DNA from: Salsipaludibacter sp963735045
GTDB lineage: Bacteria > Actinomycetota > Nitriliruptoria > Nitriliruptorales > Nitriliruptoraceae
Reading direction: 5' to 3'
Length of the DNA: 64,000 bases
Assembly: GCA_963735045.1 (NCBI GenBank)
Contig: CAVTIZ010000002.1
Location: 800,729-864,728, forward strand
The first letter of the stretch is position 1; every line of letters begins with the position of its first letter. Position numbers and translations under genes: made by a program. The notes under the pieces are model-generated. The model saw only the letters and a list, made by a program, of their open reading frames with translations, was not told where the DNA came from and made no database searches. Shown here in pieces: positions 46,189 to 55,835 of this stretch.

Positions 46189-46968
46189 GAAGACGCCCCT
46201 GTCGAAGAAGCTCGCCGCGACGAAGAAGGCCGCCTCCAGCAGGACGGCCGTGAGCTCCGCGAAGGCCGCGGCGACCCGGAAGACCGCCTCCAGGAAGAAG
46301 ACCGTGTCGAAGCGCGAGACCGGCTCGTCGAACGAGGCGACCGTTTCGTCGGCCGCGGTCGTGTCCGGGGAGCTGGCCGCTCCGCCCGATACGATCGCCG
46401 CGCAGTCGAGCACGATCCCCACCCCGCCGCAGCCCGCCGGCATGGCGGAGGCGGCGCGGGCCTTCGGCATCGACGAGCTGCGCCCCGAGCAGGAGGCCGT
46501 GATCGAGCACGTGCTCCAGGGCGGCGACGCGCTGGTCGTGCTGCCCACCGGCTTCGGCAAGTCGGCCTGCTTCCAGGTGCCGTCGCTGCTGCTCCCACGA
46601 CCGGTGGTGGTGGTGTCCCCGCTGCTGGCGCTGATCGAGGACCAGGTCGAGGCCCTGCGGCGCCGCGGGATCCCGGTGGTGCGCTTCGACGGCACGATTC
46701 GCGGTCCGGCGCGGCGGCAGGCGTTGGAGCGGATCCGCGCGGGGGGCCCGCTGCTGGTGATGACGACGCCCGAGACGTTCGGTGGTGACGAGCTGCTCGT
46801 CGCGCTGCACGAGAGCGGCATCTCCCTCCTGGCCATCGACGAGGCGCACTGCGCCTCGGAGTGGGGGCACGACTTCCGTCCCGCCTCGCTGCGCCTGGGT
46901 ACCCTCATCGAACGTTACGGGCGTCCGCCGGTGATGGCGCTCACCGCGACCGCCACCGCCGCCGCGGT
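46189..46968 (+). pseudogene. RecQ-type DEAH helicase, N-terminal part only
   Basis: The frame begins with a Lys/Ser/Thr/Ala-rich leader (KKTPLSKKLAATKKAASSRT and further such units) and then the helicase core: FGIDELRPEQEAVIEHVLQGGDALVVLPTGFGKSACFQVPSLLL (Walker A PTGFGKS), VVVVSPLLALIEDQVEALRRRGIP, LLAIDEAHCASEWGHDFRPASLRLG (DEAH), and ALTATAT. The C-terminal half is missing: the sequence changes abruptly at about 46,968. The start is in frame with the WaaF-like gene, so the join is uncertain within 46,130-46,200. The GC-rich codon use and leader suggest a third source organism, perhaps myxobacterial. Confidence 0.7.
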
Positions 46969-47991
46969 TGGACATAGTTTTGTCGGAGGCGGTGATTATC
47001 CGGCAGTTGATACTACTTGGGTAGGATTGCTTGGCGCTGATTTGGAAATTGATAAGGGTTACTGGAAAATAAAAAAGAATCTATTCGTTCGAAAGTTGGA
47101 ATCCTGAGCTTAAGGCTCCCTTAGACAGACCGGGATTAAAAGTGAAAGAAGGGGACTACCTGCTAAATATTAACGGGAACAAACTGACTGCTGCTGATGA
47201 TCCCTACAAATTATTGGACGGCACAAAAGATCGACAAACCCTTATCCGATTAAATGACAAACCGGAATACAATTCTGCTTGGGAAGTAACCGTCATCCCT
47301 ATCGGAAATGAAAACGCGCTTAGACAACGAGCTTGGGTTGAAGATAACAGACGCAAAGTTGATGAATTGTCAGGCGGTAAATTAGCTTATGTTTGGGTGC
47401 CAAATACGGGAGGCCCGGGGTAGTTTCATTTAACAGATATTTTTCGCTCAACAGGACAAAGCCGGAGCGGTAATCGATGAACGATTTAACGGCGGGGGTC
47501 TGTTAGATGATTATATGGTTGACCTAATGACAAGAAAGCTTAGAGCCGCGTTAACGAATGAAGTGCCCAACGGAAAACCCTTGCTTTTACCTGCAGGGAT
47601 TTTGGGACCAAAGGTCTTGTTGATCAATGAACTTTCCGGTTCGGGAGGTGATTTTTTCCCTTGGGTTTTCAGACAACAAAAAGCAGGACCACTTGTCGGA
47701 ACCACCACATGGGGAGGTTTGGTGAAATCTTCCGTTCATTATCCGATGATCGACGGAGGATACATTACGGCTCCCGACAATGCCGTCTTTGATCCGATTA
47801 ATAAAAAATGGGTTGCCGAAAATGTTGGTGTTACTCCGGATATTGAGGTAACCTTAGATGCAAAATCCAATTCGGAAGGGATCGATCCTCAATTGGAACG
47901 AGCAGTCAAAGAAGCAATGAAACTTTTGGATGAACAAGGTGAAATCTTGGTAGTTCCGCCGCCATTTTCAACTCCTGCTTTACCGCATTGA
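46969..47991 (+). pseudogene. Tricorn-type protease, C-terminal part (5' truncated, frameshifted)
   Basis: Begins in the middle of the protein with GHSFVGGGDYP and VGLLGADLEIDKGYWKI, then a PDZ-like domain (KEGDYLLNINGNKLTAADDPYKLL), followed by the S41 catalytic domain: AGAVIDERFNGGGLLDDYMVD, ELSGSGGDFFPWVFRQQ with the nucleophile Ser, and GTTTWGGLVKSS. Two frame changes occur near 47,080 and 47,425. The protein ends in a normal stop. Bacteroidota homologues are about 1,000 residues; only the last third is here, so the 5' part was lost at the junction. Confidence 0.75.
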
Positions 47992-48052
47992 AATTAACAT
48001 ACGGAAGCTAAGGGATCGATATCAGGTGAGAACTTTTAAATTGAAAAAAATT

Positions 48053-48245
48053 ATGAAAAAATACTGATTATTACCGGAGACGGGGGCGAAAGCTTCGAAA
48101 CACTATATGCCAAACATCGATTTGAGGAAGCCGGCTATGAGGCCGTAGTTGCCGCTCCTTCTAAAAAATTACTCAATCTCGTCGTACATGATTTTGAACC
48201 CGGCTGGGATACTTATACTGAGCGCAAAGGGTACTATCTGGAATC
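48053..48245 (+). pseudogene. DJ-1/PfpI family protein, N-terminal fragment
   Basis: Starts MKK (with one A missing from the AAAAAA run) and continues ILIITGDGGESFETLYAKHRFEEAGYEAVVAAPSKKLLNLVVHDFEPGWDTYTERKGY. This is the N-terminus of a Bacteroidota-type DJ-1/PfpI glutamine-amidotransferase-like protein. The sequence then changes without a stop into a glycosyltransferase, so the active-site Cys region is absent. Confidence 0.65.
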
Positions 48246-49044
48246 CGTCCCGGTTTTAGTCTCTGAGCGATCTGCCGATTACCCAGGATGGGTATCAAGA
48301 ACAGAACTGCTTATACGCCAATTATATAGAGTTGTTGACCATGTCATCGTAAATTCACATCATCAAAGGAATAATCTGATTCACCAGTTTCCATATATTA
48401 GCAGACGATTCTCTACTATATACAATGGATATGATCTTAGTGTCTTTACTCCTACTCAAAATGAACCTAATAACAAACCGATCAAAATACTTGTTATAGC
48501 TAGCATATCGCCATATAAAAATGGCCTTTGTTTAGTAAATGCCCTTAAGATCTTAAAGGAATCGTTCAGCCTATTTCCTCAGGTTGATTGGATCGGGCAA
48601 CGTGTAATGTCTGGTAATCGTCTCAAGTCTTTCCAGCAGATGGAGACAAAGCTACAACTCTATCAACTGGAAAATCAGTGGCATTGGCTTGATCAATGTT
48701 CTGACATAGTTGAACAATTGCATCAGCATGATGTTCTTGTTCATCCTTCATTTGTAGAAGGCCTTCCCAATGTAGTGTGTGAAGCTTTGGCATGCGGGAG
48801 GCCCGTGATTGTAAGCAACGCCTTAGATCACCCAAAATTGGTGCAGGATGGAGAATCTGGGTATTTATTTGATTGGAAAAGCCCTATGGATTTGGCTTCA
48901 AAAATCAAGGCTTTTTCTGACCTCTCATTAGAAAAACGTAGAGAAATGGGACAAAAGGGACGCTTATTTGCAGAGCAAAGGTTATCGTTAGTCCGCTATG
49001 TAGATGAATACGAGCGTTTGTTTCTGAAAATCCTAAACAGGTGA
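48246..49044 (+). CDS. GT4 glycosyltransferase, 5' truncated
   Basis: The frame runs on from the PfpI fragment. From about VLVSERSADYPGW it is a GT-B family 4 enzyme: VDHVIVNSHHQRNNLI, STIYNGYDLSVFTP, ILVIASISPYKNGLCLVNALKIL, and the donor-binding motif HPSFVEGLPNVVCEALACGRPVIVSNALDHPKLV (EX7E). The first N-terminal part (about 100 residues) is missing. It ends in LFLKILNR with the next gene overlapping by four bases, so it is the first gene of the exopolysaccharide operon that is visible here. Confidence 0.75.
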
Positions 49045-49658
49045 CAGCATTGTTTATTTTTCGTTATATCGCGAAAAGCCTCATATTTTCACGGCGCGTA
49101 TGGCAACGGTTAAAACTGGTTCTATTAAGGCCTGCTTTTGGGCGGTATAGAAGAAACTTCATTTTTGATCCAAACGATCATTTTGATTATGCAAATATTG
49201 AGGTGGGTGCTTATGTATCTGTCGGTTCGGGTGCAGTCTTTATGGCATCAGAAAGCAGGATCTTGATCGGTAACAAGGTCATGTTCGGACCGAACGTCAC
49301 CATTGTGGCAGGGGATCACAATTCATCACAAGTGGGAATGTTTATGTATGATGTTCATGAAAAGAGAAAGGAGGATGATCAGGATGTCATTATTGAGGAT
49401 GATGTCTGGCTAGGTGCTGGCGCAATCATTTTGAAAGGGGTCAGAATTGGACGAGGATCCATTGTTGCAGCAGGTGCATTGGTGAATAGAGATGTCTTGC
49501 CTTATTCTGTTGTTGGTGGTGTTCCTGCAAGAGTGCTGGGGATCCGCTTCGATAATTTGGATACATTATATAACCATGATTCTGCTTTGTATACTCCCGA
49601 GAATTGCTTGAACTATGAAGTGCTGAAAAGCATCGTCGAACAGGTACAAAAAAGATAA
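49041..49658 (+). CDS. Left-handed beta-helix acyltransferase (WbbJ/hexapeptide family)
   Basis: Protein of 205 residues. A basic, membrane-proximal N-terminus is followed by hexapeptide repeats: ILIGNKVMFGPNVTIVAGDHN, VIIEDDVWLGAGAIILKGVRIGRGSIVAAGALVNRDVLPYSVVGGVPARVLG. The GDHN region carries the catalytic His of O-acetyltransferases. GTG start overlaps the preceding stop (GTGA). It likely O-acetylates the polysaccharide repeat unit. Confidence 0.85.
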   Translation: MTALFIFRYIAKSLIFSRRVWQRLKLVLLRPAFGRYRRNFIFDPNDHFDYANIEVGAYVSVGSGAVFMASESRILIGNKVMFGPNVTIVAGDHNSSQVGMFMYDVHEKRKEDDQDVIIEDDVWLGAGAIILKGVRIGRGSIVAAGALVNRDVLPYSVVGGVPARVLGIRFDNLDTLYNHDSALYTPENCLNYEVLKSIVEQVQKR

Positions 49659-49674
49659 TTGGTCAATTCCAGCG

Positions 49675-50793
49675 ATGCGTGTTCTGATTTCTGGTTGTCT
49701 ACCTCCGCCCATAGGAGGAATGGCAACTTTTTATGAGACTTTAATGAGCTCGTCTCTACCGCAAAGGATCGATCTTACCTTCGTACAGACCAGCTCACAA
49801 AAACGGAAGTTCGAAACAAGCGGGAGGCTTTCCGTTTCGAACATTATCTTGGCATTCTCGGACTGCTGGCGGTTTCTACTGGCAATCCTAAAGGGCCACC
49901 CGCAAATTGTTCATATTGGTACCGCTTTTGGCTTTTCCTTTTTAAAGAACAGCGTGTGTATCATAATTGCGCGGCTTTTTGGGTGCAAGGTGCTATTACA
50001 TCCCCATTGCAGTTACGCTATGCTCTACTCGGAACGTCCGGAGTGGTGGCAGCAGTACTTCAGGCTGGTGATATGGATGGTGCAAGGAGTCATTATAGTA
50101 TCAAAAGAGTGGAATGAACTGCTAGCTACTGCCCCGGAGTGTAAAGTTTTTGAACTGCCCAATGCCATCAATCTCAGTTTTTTTCGTGATGTGGCCGAAA
50201 AGCATTTAAGAAAGGAACAAACCGGAACACTGCAAGTCCTTTATTTAGGGTACCTAGGAAAAGCAAAGGGAAGTTTCGACCTTTTGAATGCTGTGAAATT
50301 GGCAAAGGTTGCGAAGGATGACCTTCACTTTGTCCTTGTGGGCAGCGAACTGATGCCAGGGGAGCTTAAGCGATTGCAGGAGAAAGTCCAAGCCGATGAT
50401 CTCAAATCCCATGTCGACATCCTGCCTCCGGTATTCGGATCGGAAAAGCTCGATGTTTTCAGCCGAGCCGACGTCTTTGTTTACCCTTCTTATTATGAAG
50501 GCATGCCAATGGCAGTGATCGAAGCAATGGCATGTGGCTTGCCAGTTGTAGCGACAAGAGTGGGTGGCTTACCAGATCTCATACACGATCAAGTGACAGG
50601 ACTGCTCGTGGAGCCTGGCCATCCAGATCAGGTGATCGATGCGCTGCACACTCTAATAAAAAATGATCCTTTGCGCAATCAGATCAAGAGGAACAGTGTT
50701 GAAGCTGTAAGGAGGAAATTTGACATAGAAAAACGAGTAGACCAGCTATTGGATATCTACCAACTTACTTTGTCAACTGAAAAGCACATCTAG
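49675..50793 (+). CDS. GT4 glycosyltransferase
   Basis: Protein of 372 residues. The N-terminus MRVLISGCLPPPIGGMATFYETL has the Gly-rich acceptor-binding loop. The C-terminal Rossmann domain begins LQVLYLGYLGKAKGSFDLLNAVKLAKV and includes VDILPPVFGSEKLDVFSRADVFVYPSYYEGMPMAVIEAMACGLPVVATRVGGLPDLI with the EX7E motif. No frameshift. It transfers a sugar in the cytoplasm during assembly of the lipid-linked unit; donor not predictable. Confidence 0.88.
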   Translation: MRVLISGCLPPPIGGMATFYETLMSSSLPQRIDLTFVQTSSQKRKFETSGRLSVSNIILAFSDCWRFLLAILKGHPQIVHIGTAFGFSFLKNSVCIIIARLFGCKVLLHPHCSYAMLYSERPEWWQQYFRLVIWMVQGVIIVSKEWNELLATAPECKVFELPNAINLSFFRDVAEKHLRKEQTGTLQVLYLGYLGKAKGSFDLLNAVKLAKVAKDDLHFVLVGSELMPGELKRLQEKVQADDLKSHVDILPPVFGSEKLDVFSRADVFVYPSYYEGMPMAVIEAMACGLPVVATRVGGLPDLIHDQVTGLLVEPGHPDQVIDALHTLIKNDPLRNQIKRNSVEAVRRKFDIEKRVDQLLDIYQLTLSTEKHI

Positions 50794-50797
50794 CATC

Positions 50798-51409
50798 ATG
50801 CCAAAATTAATTAAATCCTTCAACACTCCCTGGAAGATTTCTAACTTGATATTGAGTTGGATGACTTACTTACCTGCCCGATTTATATTTGCCCTTAATG
50901 GGATTGCGTGGGGAGAAAATTGGCGTTTCTATGGAATACCAGTTATTCTAAAACATCGTAAAAGTTCAATGGAGTTTGGATCAGGTTTACAGCTTCGTTC
51001 TTCCATTCGATCCAACCCTCTTGGCCCCAATCATGGGGTTGTGCTCAGCACTTGGGAAAAGGGTGCTACTCTAGAAGTCGGAACAAACTTTGCGATGACT
51101 GGCGGAACTCTTTGCGCATGCAACCGCATCACTATCGGGGATAATGTAGCTGTTGGAGCAAACACAACAATTGTAGACTCAGATTTTCATCCATTAAATC
51201 CCCAAGAAAGACAAACATTCCCATCGCAAGCTGTCACAATGCCTGTGCTTATACAAGACAACGTGTTTATTGGCACTAACTGCTTAATCCTAAAAGGCGT
51301 GACGATCGGGCATGGCAGCATTATAGGTGCTGGAAGTGTCGTCACTAGAGATGTCCCACCCTTCGTAATTGTGGCCGGGAACCCAGCCCGTGTAATCCGG
51401 GAATTATAA
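50798..51409 (+). CDS. Hexapeptide acyltransferase (LbH family)
   Basis: Protein of 203 residues with hexapeptide repeats NFAMTGGTLCACNRITIGDNVAVGANTTIVDSDFHP and VLIQDNVFIGTNCLILKGVTIGHGSIIGAGSVVTRDVPPFVIVAGNPARVIREL. The DSDFHP loop holds the catalytic His. It starts four bases after the preceding gene and is followed two bases later by another GT4 gene. It resembles colanic-acid or serine O-acetyltransferase-type enzymes and probably decorates the polymer. Confidence 0.85.
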   Translation: MPKLIKSFNTPWKISNLILSWMTYLPARFIFALNGIAWGENWRFYGIPVILKHRKSSMEFGSGLQLRSSIRSNPLGPNHGVVLSTWEKGATLEVGTNFAMTGGTLCACNRITIGDNVAVGANTTIVDSDFHPLNPQERQTFPSQAVTMPVLIQDNVFIGTNCLILKGVTIGHGSIIGAGSVVTRDVPPFVIVAGNPARVIREL

Positions 51410-51411
51410 GC

Positions 51412-52675
51412 ATGCACATCCTGTTCATGGCGCAGTGCTACGCGCCTGAAAATGTCAGCGCTGCTGTTCTCATTACAGAACTCGTCACCGATCTTTCAAA
51501 GCGGGGACATCGCGTCTGTATGGTTACAGGCGCACCAAACTATCCATACGGCCGCGTTTTTGAAGGATACCGTAACCAACTCTATTCTACAGAATCATTG
51601 GATGGCGTGTGCGTCATCCGAACCTGGGGTTACATCTCACCAGCAAAAGATACCTTATCACGGTTGTTGCATTACGGGACGTACAGCGCGACCGCCTTTT
51701 ACGGTGGTTTGCTGGCAGGAAAACCGGACGTTCTAGTCTCCTTCTCACCTCCCCTCCCGCTCGGGCTTTCCGCCTGGCTGCTCAGTCGGCTCTGGCGTAT
51801 CCCTTGGGTACTGCAGCTTGAGGACCTCTATCCTGATGCGGCCATCGCCGCGGGCGTGCTGGTGAACAAAAGGATTATCAAATTCTTTCTGGCAATGGAA
51901 CAATTCCTTTACCAGCGCGCGCACCGCATCTCACTCATCTCTGAAAACTTTCGACAAAGATTACTCGCCAAAGGGGTTCCTGGATCAAAAATGGAGCTTA
52001 TTCCCGTCTGGGCAGATCCTGAGGAAGTGCAACCATTGCCCAAAGAAAACGATTTCCGTCGCAAATATAGTTTGGATGGTAGGTTCGTTGTGATGTATGC
52101 TGGCAACATGGGCCTGACATCTTGCCTCGAAGATGTGCTTGACGCAGCTGAGATCCTGCAGCATCAACCAGATATTCAGTTCGTGATCGTTGGAGAAGGT
52201 ATCAAAAAAGAAGGGTTGAAACGAGAGACACGAACCAGAGAATTGCCGAATATTTTTTTCCTACCATACCAACCACGAGAAATCTTCCCCGAGATGTTAG
52301 CGGCTGCCGATATCGGCCTAGTAACACTCAACACAGGCGCAATGCTCTCATCATTGCCTAGCAAGATATTTAACGTAATGGCCAGTGCGCGCCCAATTCT
52401 GGCGATCACACCAACTGAAAGTGAGATAGCGCTTCTCGTCCAACAGGCGGGCTGTGGAGTAAATGTTGCTCCTGGGTTTCCGGGGATGTTGGCCGAAACG
52501 ATCGTTTCGTTAAAAAAGCCGCGGCGATGATCTTGTGAAGATGGGTCAAAACGGACGTGCGTATTTGGAACAACATTTCTCTCGTAGGCATTGTGTAGAT
52601 TTGTTTGAGAAAATGCTTGTGAAAGTTTACAGGGAAGAAGTTGTAGCAGGAGGAATAAGGGAGAAGATTTTATGA
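51412..52675 (+). CDS. WbuB-like GT4 glycosyltransferase (frameshifted near 3' end)
   Basis: Starts MHILFMAQCYAPENVSAAVLITELVTDLSKRGH. The inserted region LEDLYPDAAIAAGVL and ANMGLTSCLEDVLDAAEIL, VIVGEGIKKEGLKRE and PEMLAAADIGLVTLNTGAMLSSLPSKIFNVMASARPILAI are characteristic of the WbuB subgroup (fucosamine/deoxysugar transferases). An extra base in the AAAAAA run near 52,515 shifts the frame; restored, it continues RGDDLVKMGQNGRAYLEQHFSRR and ends GIREKIL at 52,675. The restored length of about 420 residues is normal for WbuB. Confidence 0.82.
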
Positions 52676-54158
52676 ATGCTGAAGTTTTTGCAGAATGGAT
52701 GCGCCGGCAGGGGCATCAAGGTTATATCGTACAGAAAGCAGCTACTGGTACTCGGCTGGGCCGCGCGTTCTACAGGCCTTTCCCTATCATTGGCTGATCA
52801 CGCCTACCAAGGATGAAATCCGCGATCTTATGCAAGAACACGGCGTCTTAGCGTTGCGTTATTCAGCCCCATTTGAAAGCCAGCAGGGGATGGCAAGCTA
52901 CCATGTTGTCTTGCATTCCCCGTACACTTTGGAAGGTCTGAGGTCACAAGCGCGTAATGGGGTGAAACGAGGGTTGAAGCGATTTAAGATTGAGCGAATT
53001 ACCTTTGAACGCCTAGCGACTGAGGGATGGGCATTACAACAGGACACTCTGGACCGGCAATGCCGTTTGAGAAGCATGTGCCAGAAAGAGTGGGAGCGTA
53101 TATGTCGCTCTGCTGATGACTTGCCCGGATTCGAAGCCTGGGCTGCGGTTATAGACGGCGAGCTTGCCGCAGCGTTGATCATCTGCCGTATTGATAACGT
53201 ATTCAAAGTGCCTTATGCACTTAGCCACCGAAAATATCTGGGAAATTATGTAAATAATGCGCTATTCTTTGCAACAAGTTGTGAGATGTTGGGGCGAGAA
53301 GGGGTACGGGAGATCTTTTTCACTGTCCAATCCCTGGATGCGCCTCCCAGTGTGGATGACTTCAAATTCCGCATGGGGTTGATGCCAAAAGCTGTGCGCC
53401 AATGTGTATATTTCCATCCCAGACTCCAACCATTTGTTACGCCCGGTTTACATCACCTGACGGAGTTGACGCTCCAACGAGATCGGAGTCATCCGTTACT
53501 TGCCAAAGCGGAAGGCATGTTGCACTTTTACCTGGCAGGCAAAAAGCCGCTGGTTGAACAAGAGTGGCCGGAGTGTTTGGTCTCGAGAAGGGAAGAGCTT
53601 CTAGCATCCTCAGAAGGAGGAATTTCGATGAATAATTTTGAAGGATGTCAATTGCCACATCTACCCAAAATGGCTTTGGGAACGGTAAAAGCCGACCCCA
53701 TGCCATTTTTTGTAAGGGTAAAACGGAGCCTGGCAGTCCCGTGGAATTATCATGTTAAACGGTGGCTTAAATCTCTATATTACATGAGGCTTGAAAAGAA
53801 ACGAGCAACTCAGATTGTATCGAATGGGGATATCTCACCAAGCTTGAAAAATGGCGATCGGGTACGCGTCCGCTCACGTGAAGAGATCCAGGCGATGCTC
53901 AATCCTTTCAAAGAGTTAAAAGGCTGCGCCTTTCTCCCAGATATGTGGCGATTCTGTAGGAGCGAACAACGGGTTTTGCAAGTTATGGAGCGTTTTCTGG
54001 ATGAACGCGATTATAAAGTCAAGAAGGTAAAAGGTTTGGTCTTGCTGGAAAATGTAATTTGCCGGGGCACGCCAGTTTTTGGTCGTTGTGACCGTTGTTG
54101 TCATTTCTTCTGGCGTGAAGAATGGCTGGAAAAGGTAGATGATTTCGCCTCCACTTAA
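52672..54158 (+). CDS. FemAB-like acyltransferase fused to a KOW-like C-terminal domain (frameshifted)
   Basis: Starts MNAEVFAEWMRRQGHQ, overlapping the previous stop (ATGA), and loses one base near 52,720 before continuing YRTESSYWYSAGPRVLQAFPYHWL. The N-terminal half is a FemAB/GNAT fold (QARNGVKRGLKRFKIERITFERL, AAALIICRIDNVFKVPYALSHRKYLGNYVNNALFFATSCEML). The C-terminal half contains NGDRVRVRSREEIQAMLNPFKELKGCAFLPDMWRFC and ends GRCDRCCHFFWREEWLEKV, a separate small domain that I know only as an uncharacterised family. An internal start is marked separately. Possible substrates are aminoacyl or peptidyl groups. Confidence 0.72.
53611..53630 (+). promoter_or_regulatory. Internal Shine-Dalgarno plus ATG in the FemAB fusion
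   Basis: AGAAGGAGG followed seven bases later by ATG (53628) lies in frame inside the fusion gene, exactly between its two domains. It could start a separate 176-residue product MNNFEGCQLPHLPK. In this operon other starts have weaker ribosome binding sites, so this one is notable. Confidence 0.6.
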
Positions 54159-54191
54159 TGGCAAATAAAAACATCTAAGGGTGGCCAAAAA

Positions 54192-55780
54192 ATGGAAAAA
54201 TCTATAAAAATATCCATTCCATCAACTCACAAATCCATGTGGCTGACCGACTTCATCAAAAGATTATTTGATATTGTCGTCTCACTGGTAGTGCTTGTCG
54301 TGTTTGCCCCTTTGTATTTCGTTGTTGTTTTTGCGATCAAACGTGAAACACCTGGGCCTGCATTTTATCGCGGCATGCGTATGGGTCGCAATAGAAAATA
54401 CTTCAACATCTTGAAATTCCGCACGATGTATGAAACGCCACAGAGTTATGCTGGCCCAAATGTTACTGCTCAGGATGATCCGCGTGTCACACCGTTGGGA
54501 CACTGGCTGCGGGATACAAAGCTTAACGAATTTCCCCAATTCTGGAACGTTCTGAAAGGGGAGATGAGCCTGGTCGGCCCCCGGCCTGAAGATCCGGCCC
54601 TGGCCAAAACCTGGCCGGCCAAAATTGCCAGCGAGTTGCTGGCCGTGCGTCCTGGCATCACCAGCCCCGCATCTGTGTTGTACCGGAATGAAGAAAGTAT
54701 GTTGCATGCCAAGGATGTGTTAGAGAAATATCTGCAGTTCCTGACCCCCGATAAGATGCGGCTCGACCTGTTGTATGTACGTTATCGTTCTTTCTGGCTG
54801 GATCTGGATGTGATCCTCTGGACGGCGTTGCTCCTACTACCCAAAATCAAGGAGTACGCCCCACCAGAGAAGATCATGTTCCTTGGCCCAATCAGCCGCC
54901 TGTTCCAGCGCTACGCCAGATGGTACCTGTTGGATTTTTTGGTCGCCTTTGTTTGCATTGGGATAACTGGATTTGTCCTGCGACTTTTTGCTCCGCTCGA
55001 TCTGGGTTGGTCAACGGCGTTTTTATTGGCGATTGGGTTCTCTTTCCTGTATAGCCTAGATCGGGATCCTTTTGGGCGTCAACCGTATTAGTTGGTCCAA
55101 AGCCCCCATGTGGGAAGCCACCCAGACTCCTGGCAGATTGGGCGGTCACAACTGGGGCAGCGCTGATCATCCATCCCTACCTGGGTCTGGCAACCCCGCG
55201 CACTAACGAATTAATCTTTTGGTCGGCTCTCCTGTCTCTTTTGGGTTTTGTGCTGATCCGCTATCGGATCCGTTTGGTGATTGGATTATTGAGTTACCTG
55301 GCCCAAGTCGGAGTAAATTCCAAGTCTGCGCGTGAGCGTGTCCTCATTGTAGGCGCAGGACGAACCGCAGAACATATTGCTTGGTTGTTAAATCACCCTG
55401 CCTATGCTAAAAATTTTCAAATCATTGGTTTTATCGATGACGATCTGCTTTCACAAGGCCTGAAGGTTTATGGATCCAAGGTGATTGGCATGCGGGCAGA
55501 TATCAAAGACGTTGTCGCCAGATACGATGTCGGCTTGATCATATTGGCAGATCATCGCCTGACCGAATCGGATCATTGTGGGATTTGCGATAGTATCGCA
55601 GAAACATCGGCCAGGGTTTTCATTGCCCCGGATATTTTTGGATCGATAAAAGGATTGGAAAAGGCGTCCCCGGAAAATATTCCTGTCCAATTGGATAGTT
55701 TCCAATGCAAACATTGCATTGCGCGCTATTCCACGCACGACCTTGCCAATGTTTATTTAATCCCTGGCCAGGCAGAATAG
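54192..55780 (+). CDS. Polyprenyl-phosphate sugar-phosphate transferase with C-terminal Rossmann domain (frameshifted)
   Basis: N-terminal catalytic domain: TM helix IVVSLVVLVVFAPLYFVVVFAI, then GPAFYRGMRMGRNRKYFNILKFRTM, DPRVTPLGHWLRDTKLNEFPQFWNVLKGEMSLVGPRPEDP, typical of WbaP/PssY-type transferases that load the first sugar on undecaprenyl phosphate. Then TM helices, a segment NRISWSKAPMWEA, and a Rossmann domain (VLIVGAGRTAEHIAWLLNHPAYAKNFQIIGFIDDD). The usual order is Rossmann first, transferase last. Two frame changes near 55,075-55,130 split the reading; correction gives one chain of about 530 residues. It is the initiating enzyme of the pathway. Confidence 0.78.
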
Positions 55781-55835
55781 AGTCTAAGCCAGAATACCTT
55801 TCTATCATCCACGATCACAGAGAATCACAAAAAGC

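Noticed and set aside
34769..48245. A genomic island with natural horizontal transfer of LPS, helicase and protease genes
   Set aside because: Three changes of apparent phylum within 14 kb, each cutting genes in the middle, with no integrase, tRNA or flanking repeat. An assembly chimera explains it more simply.
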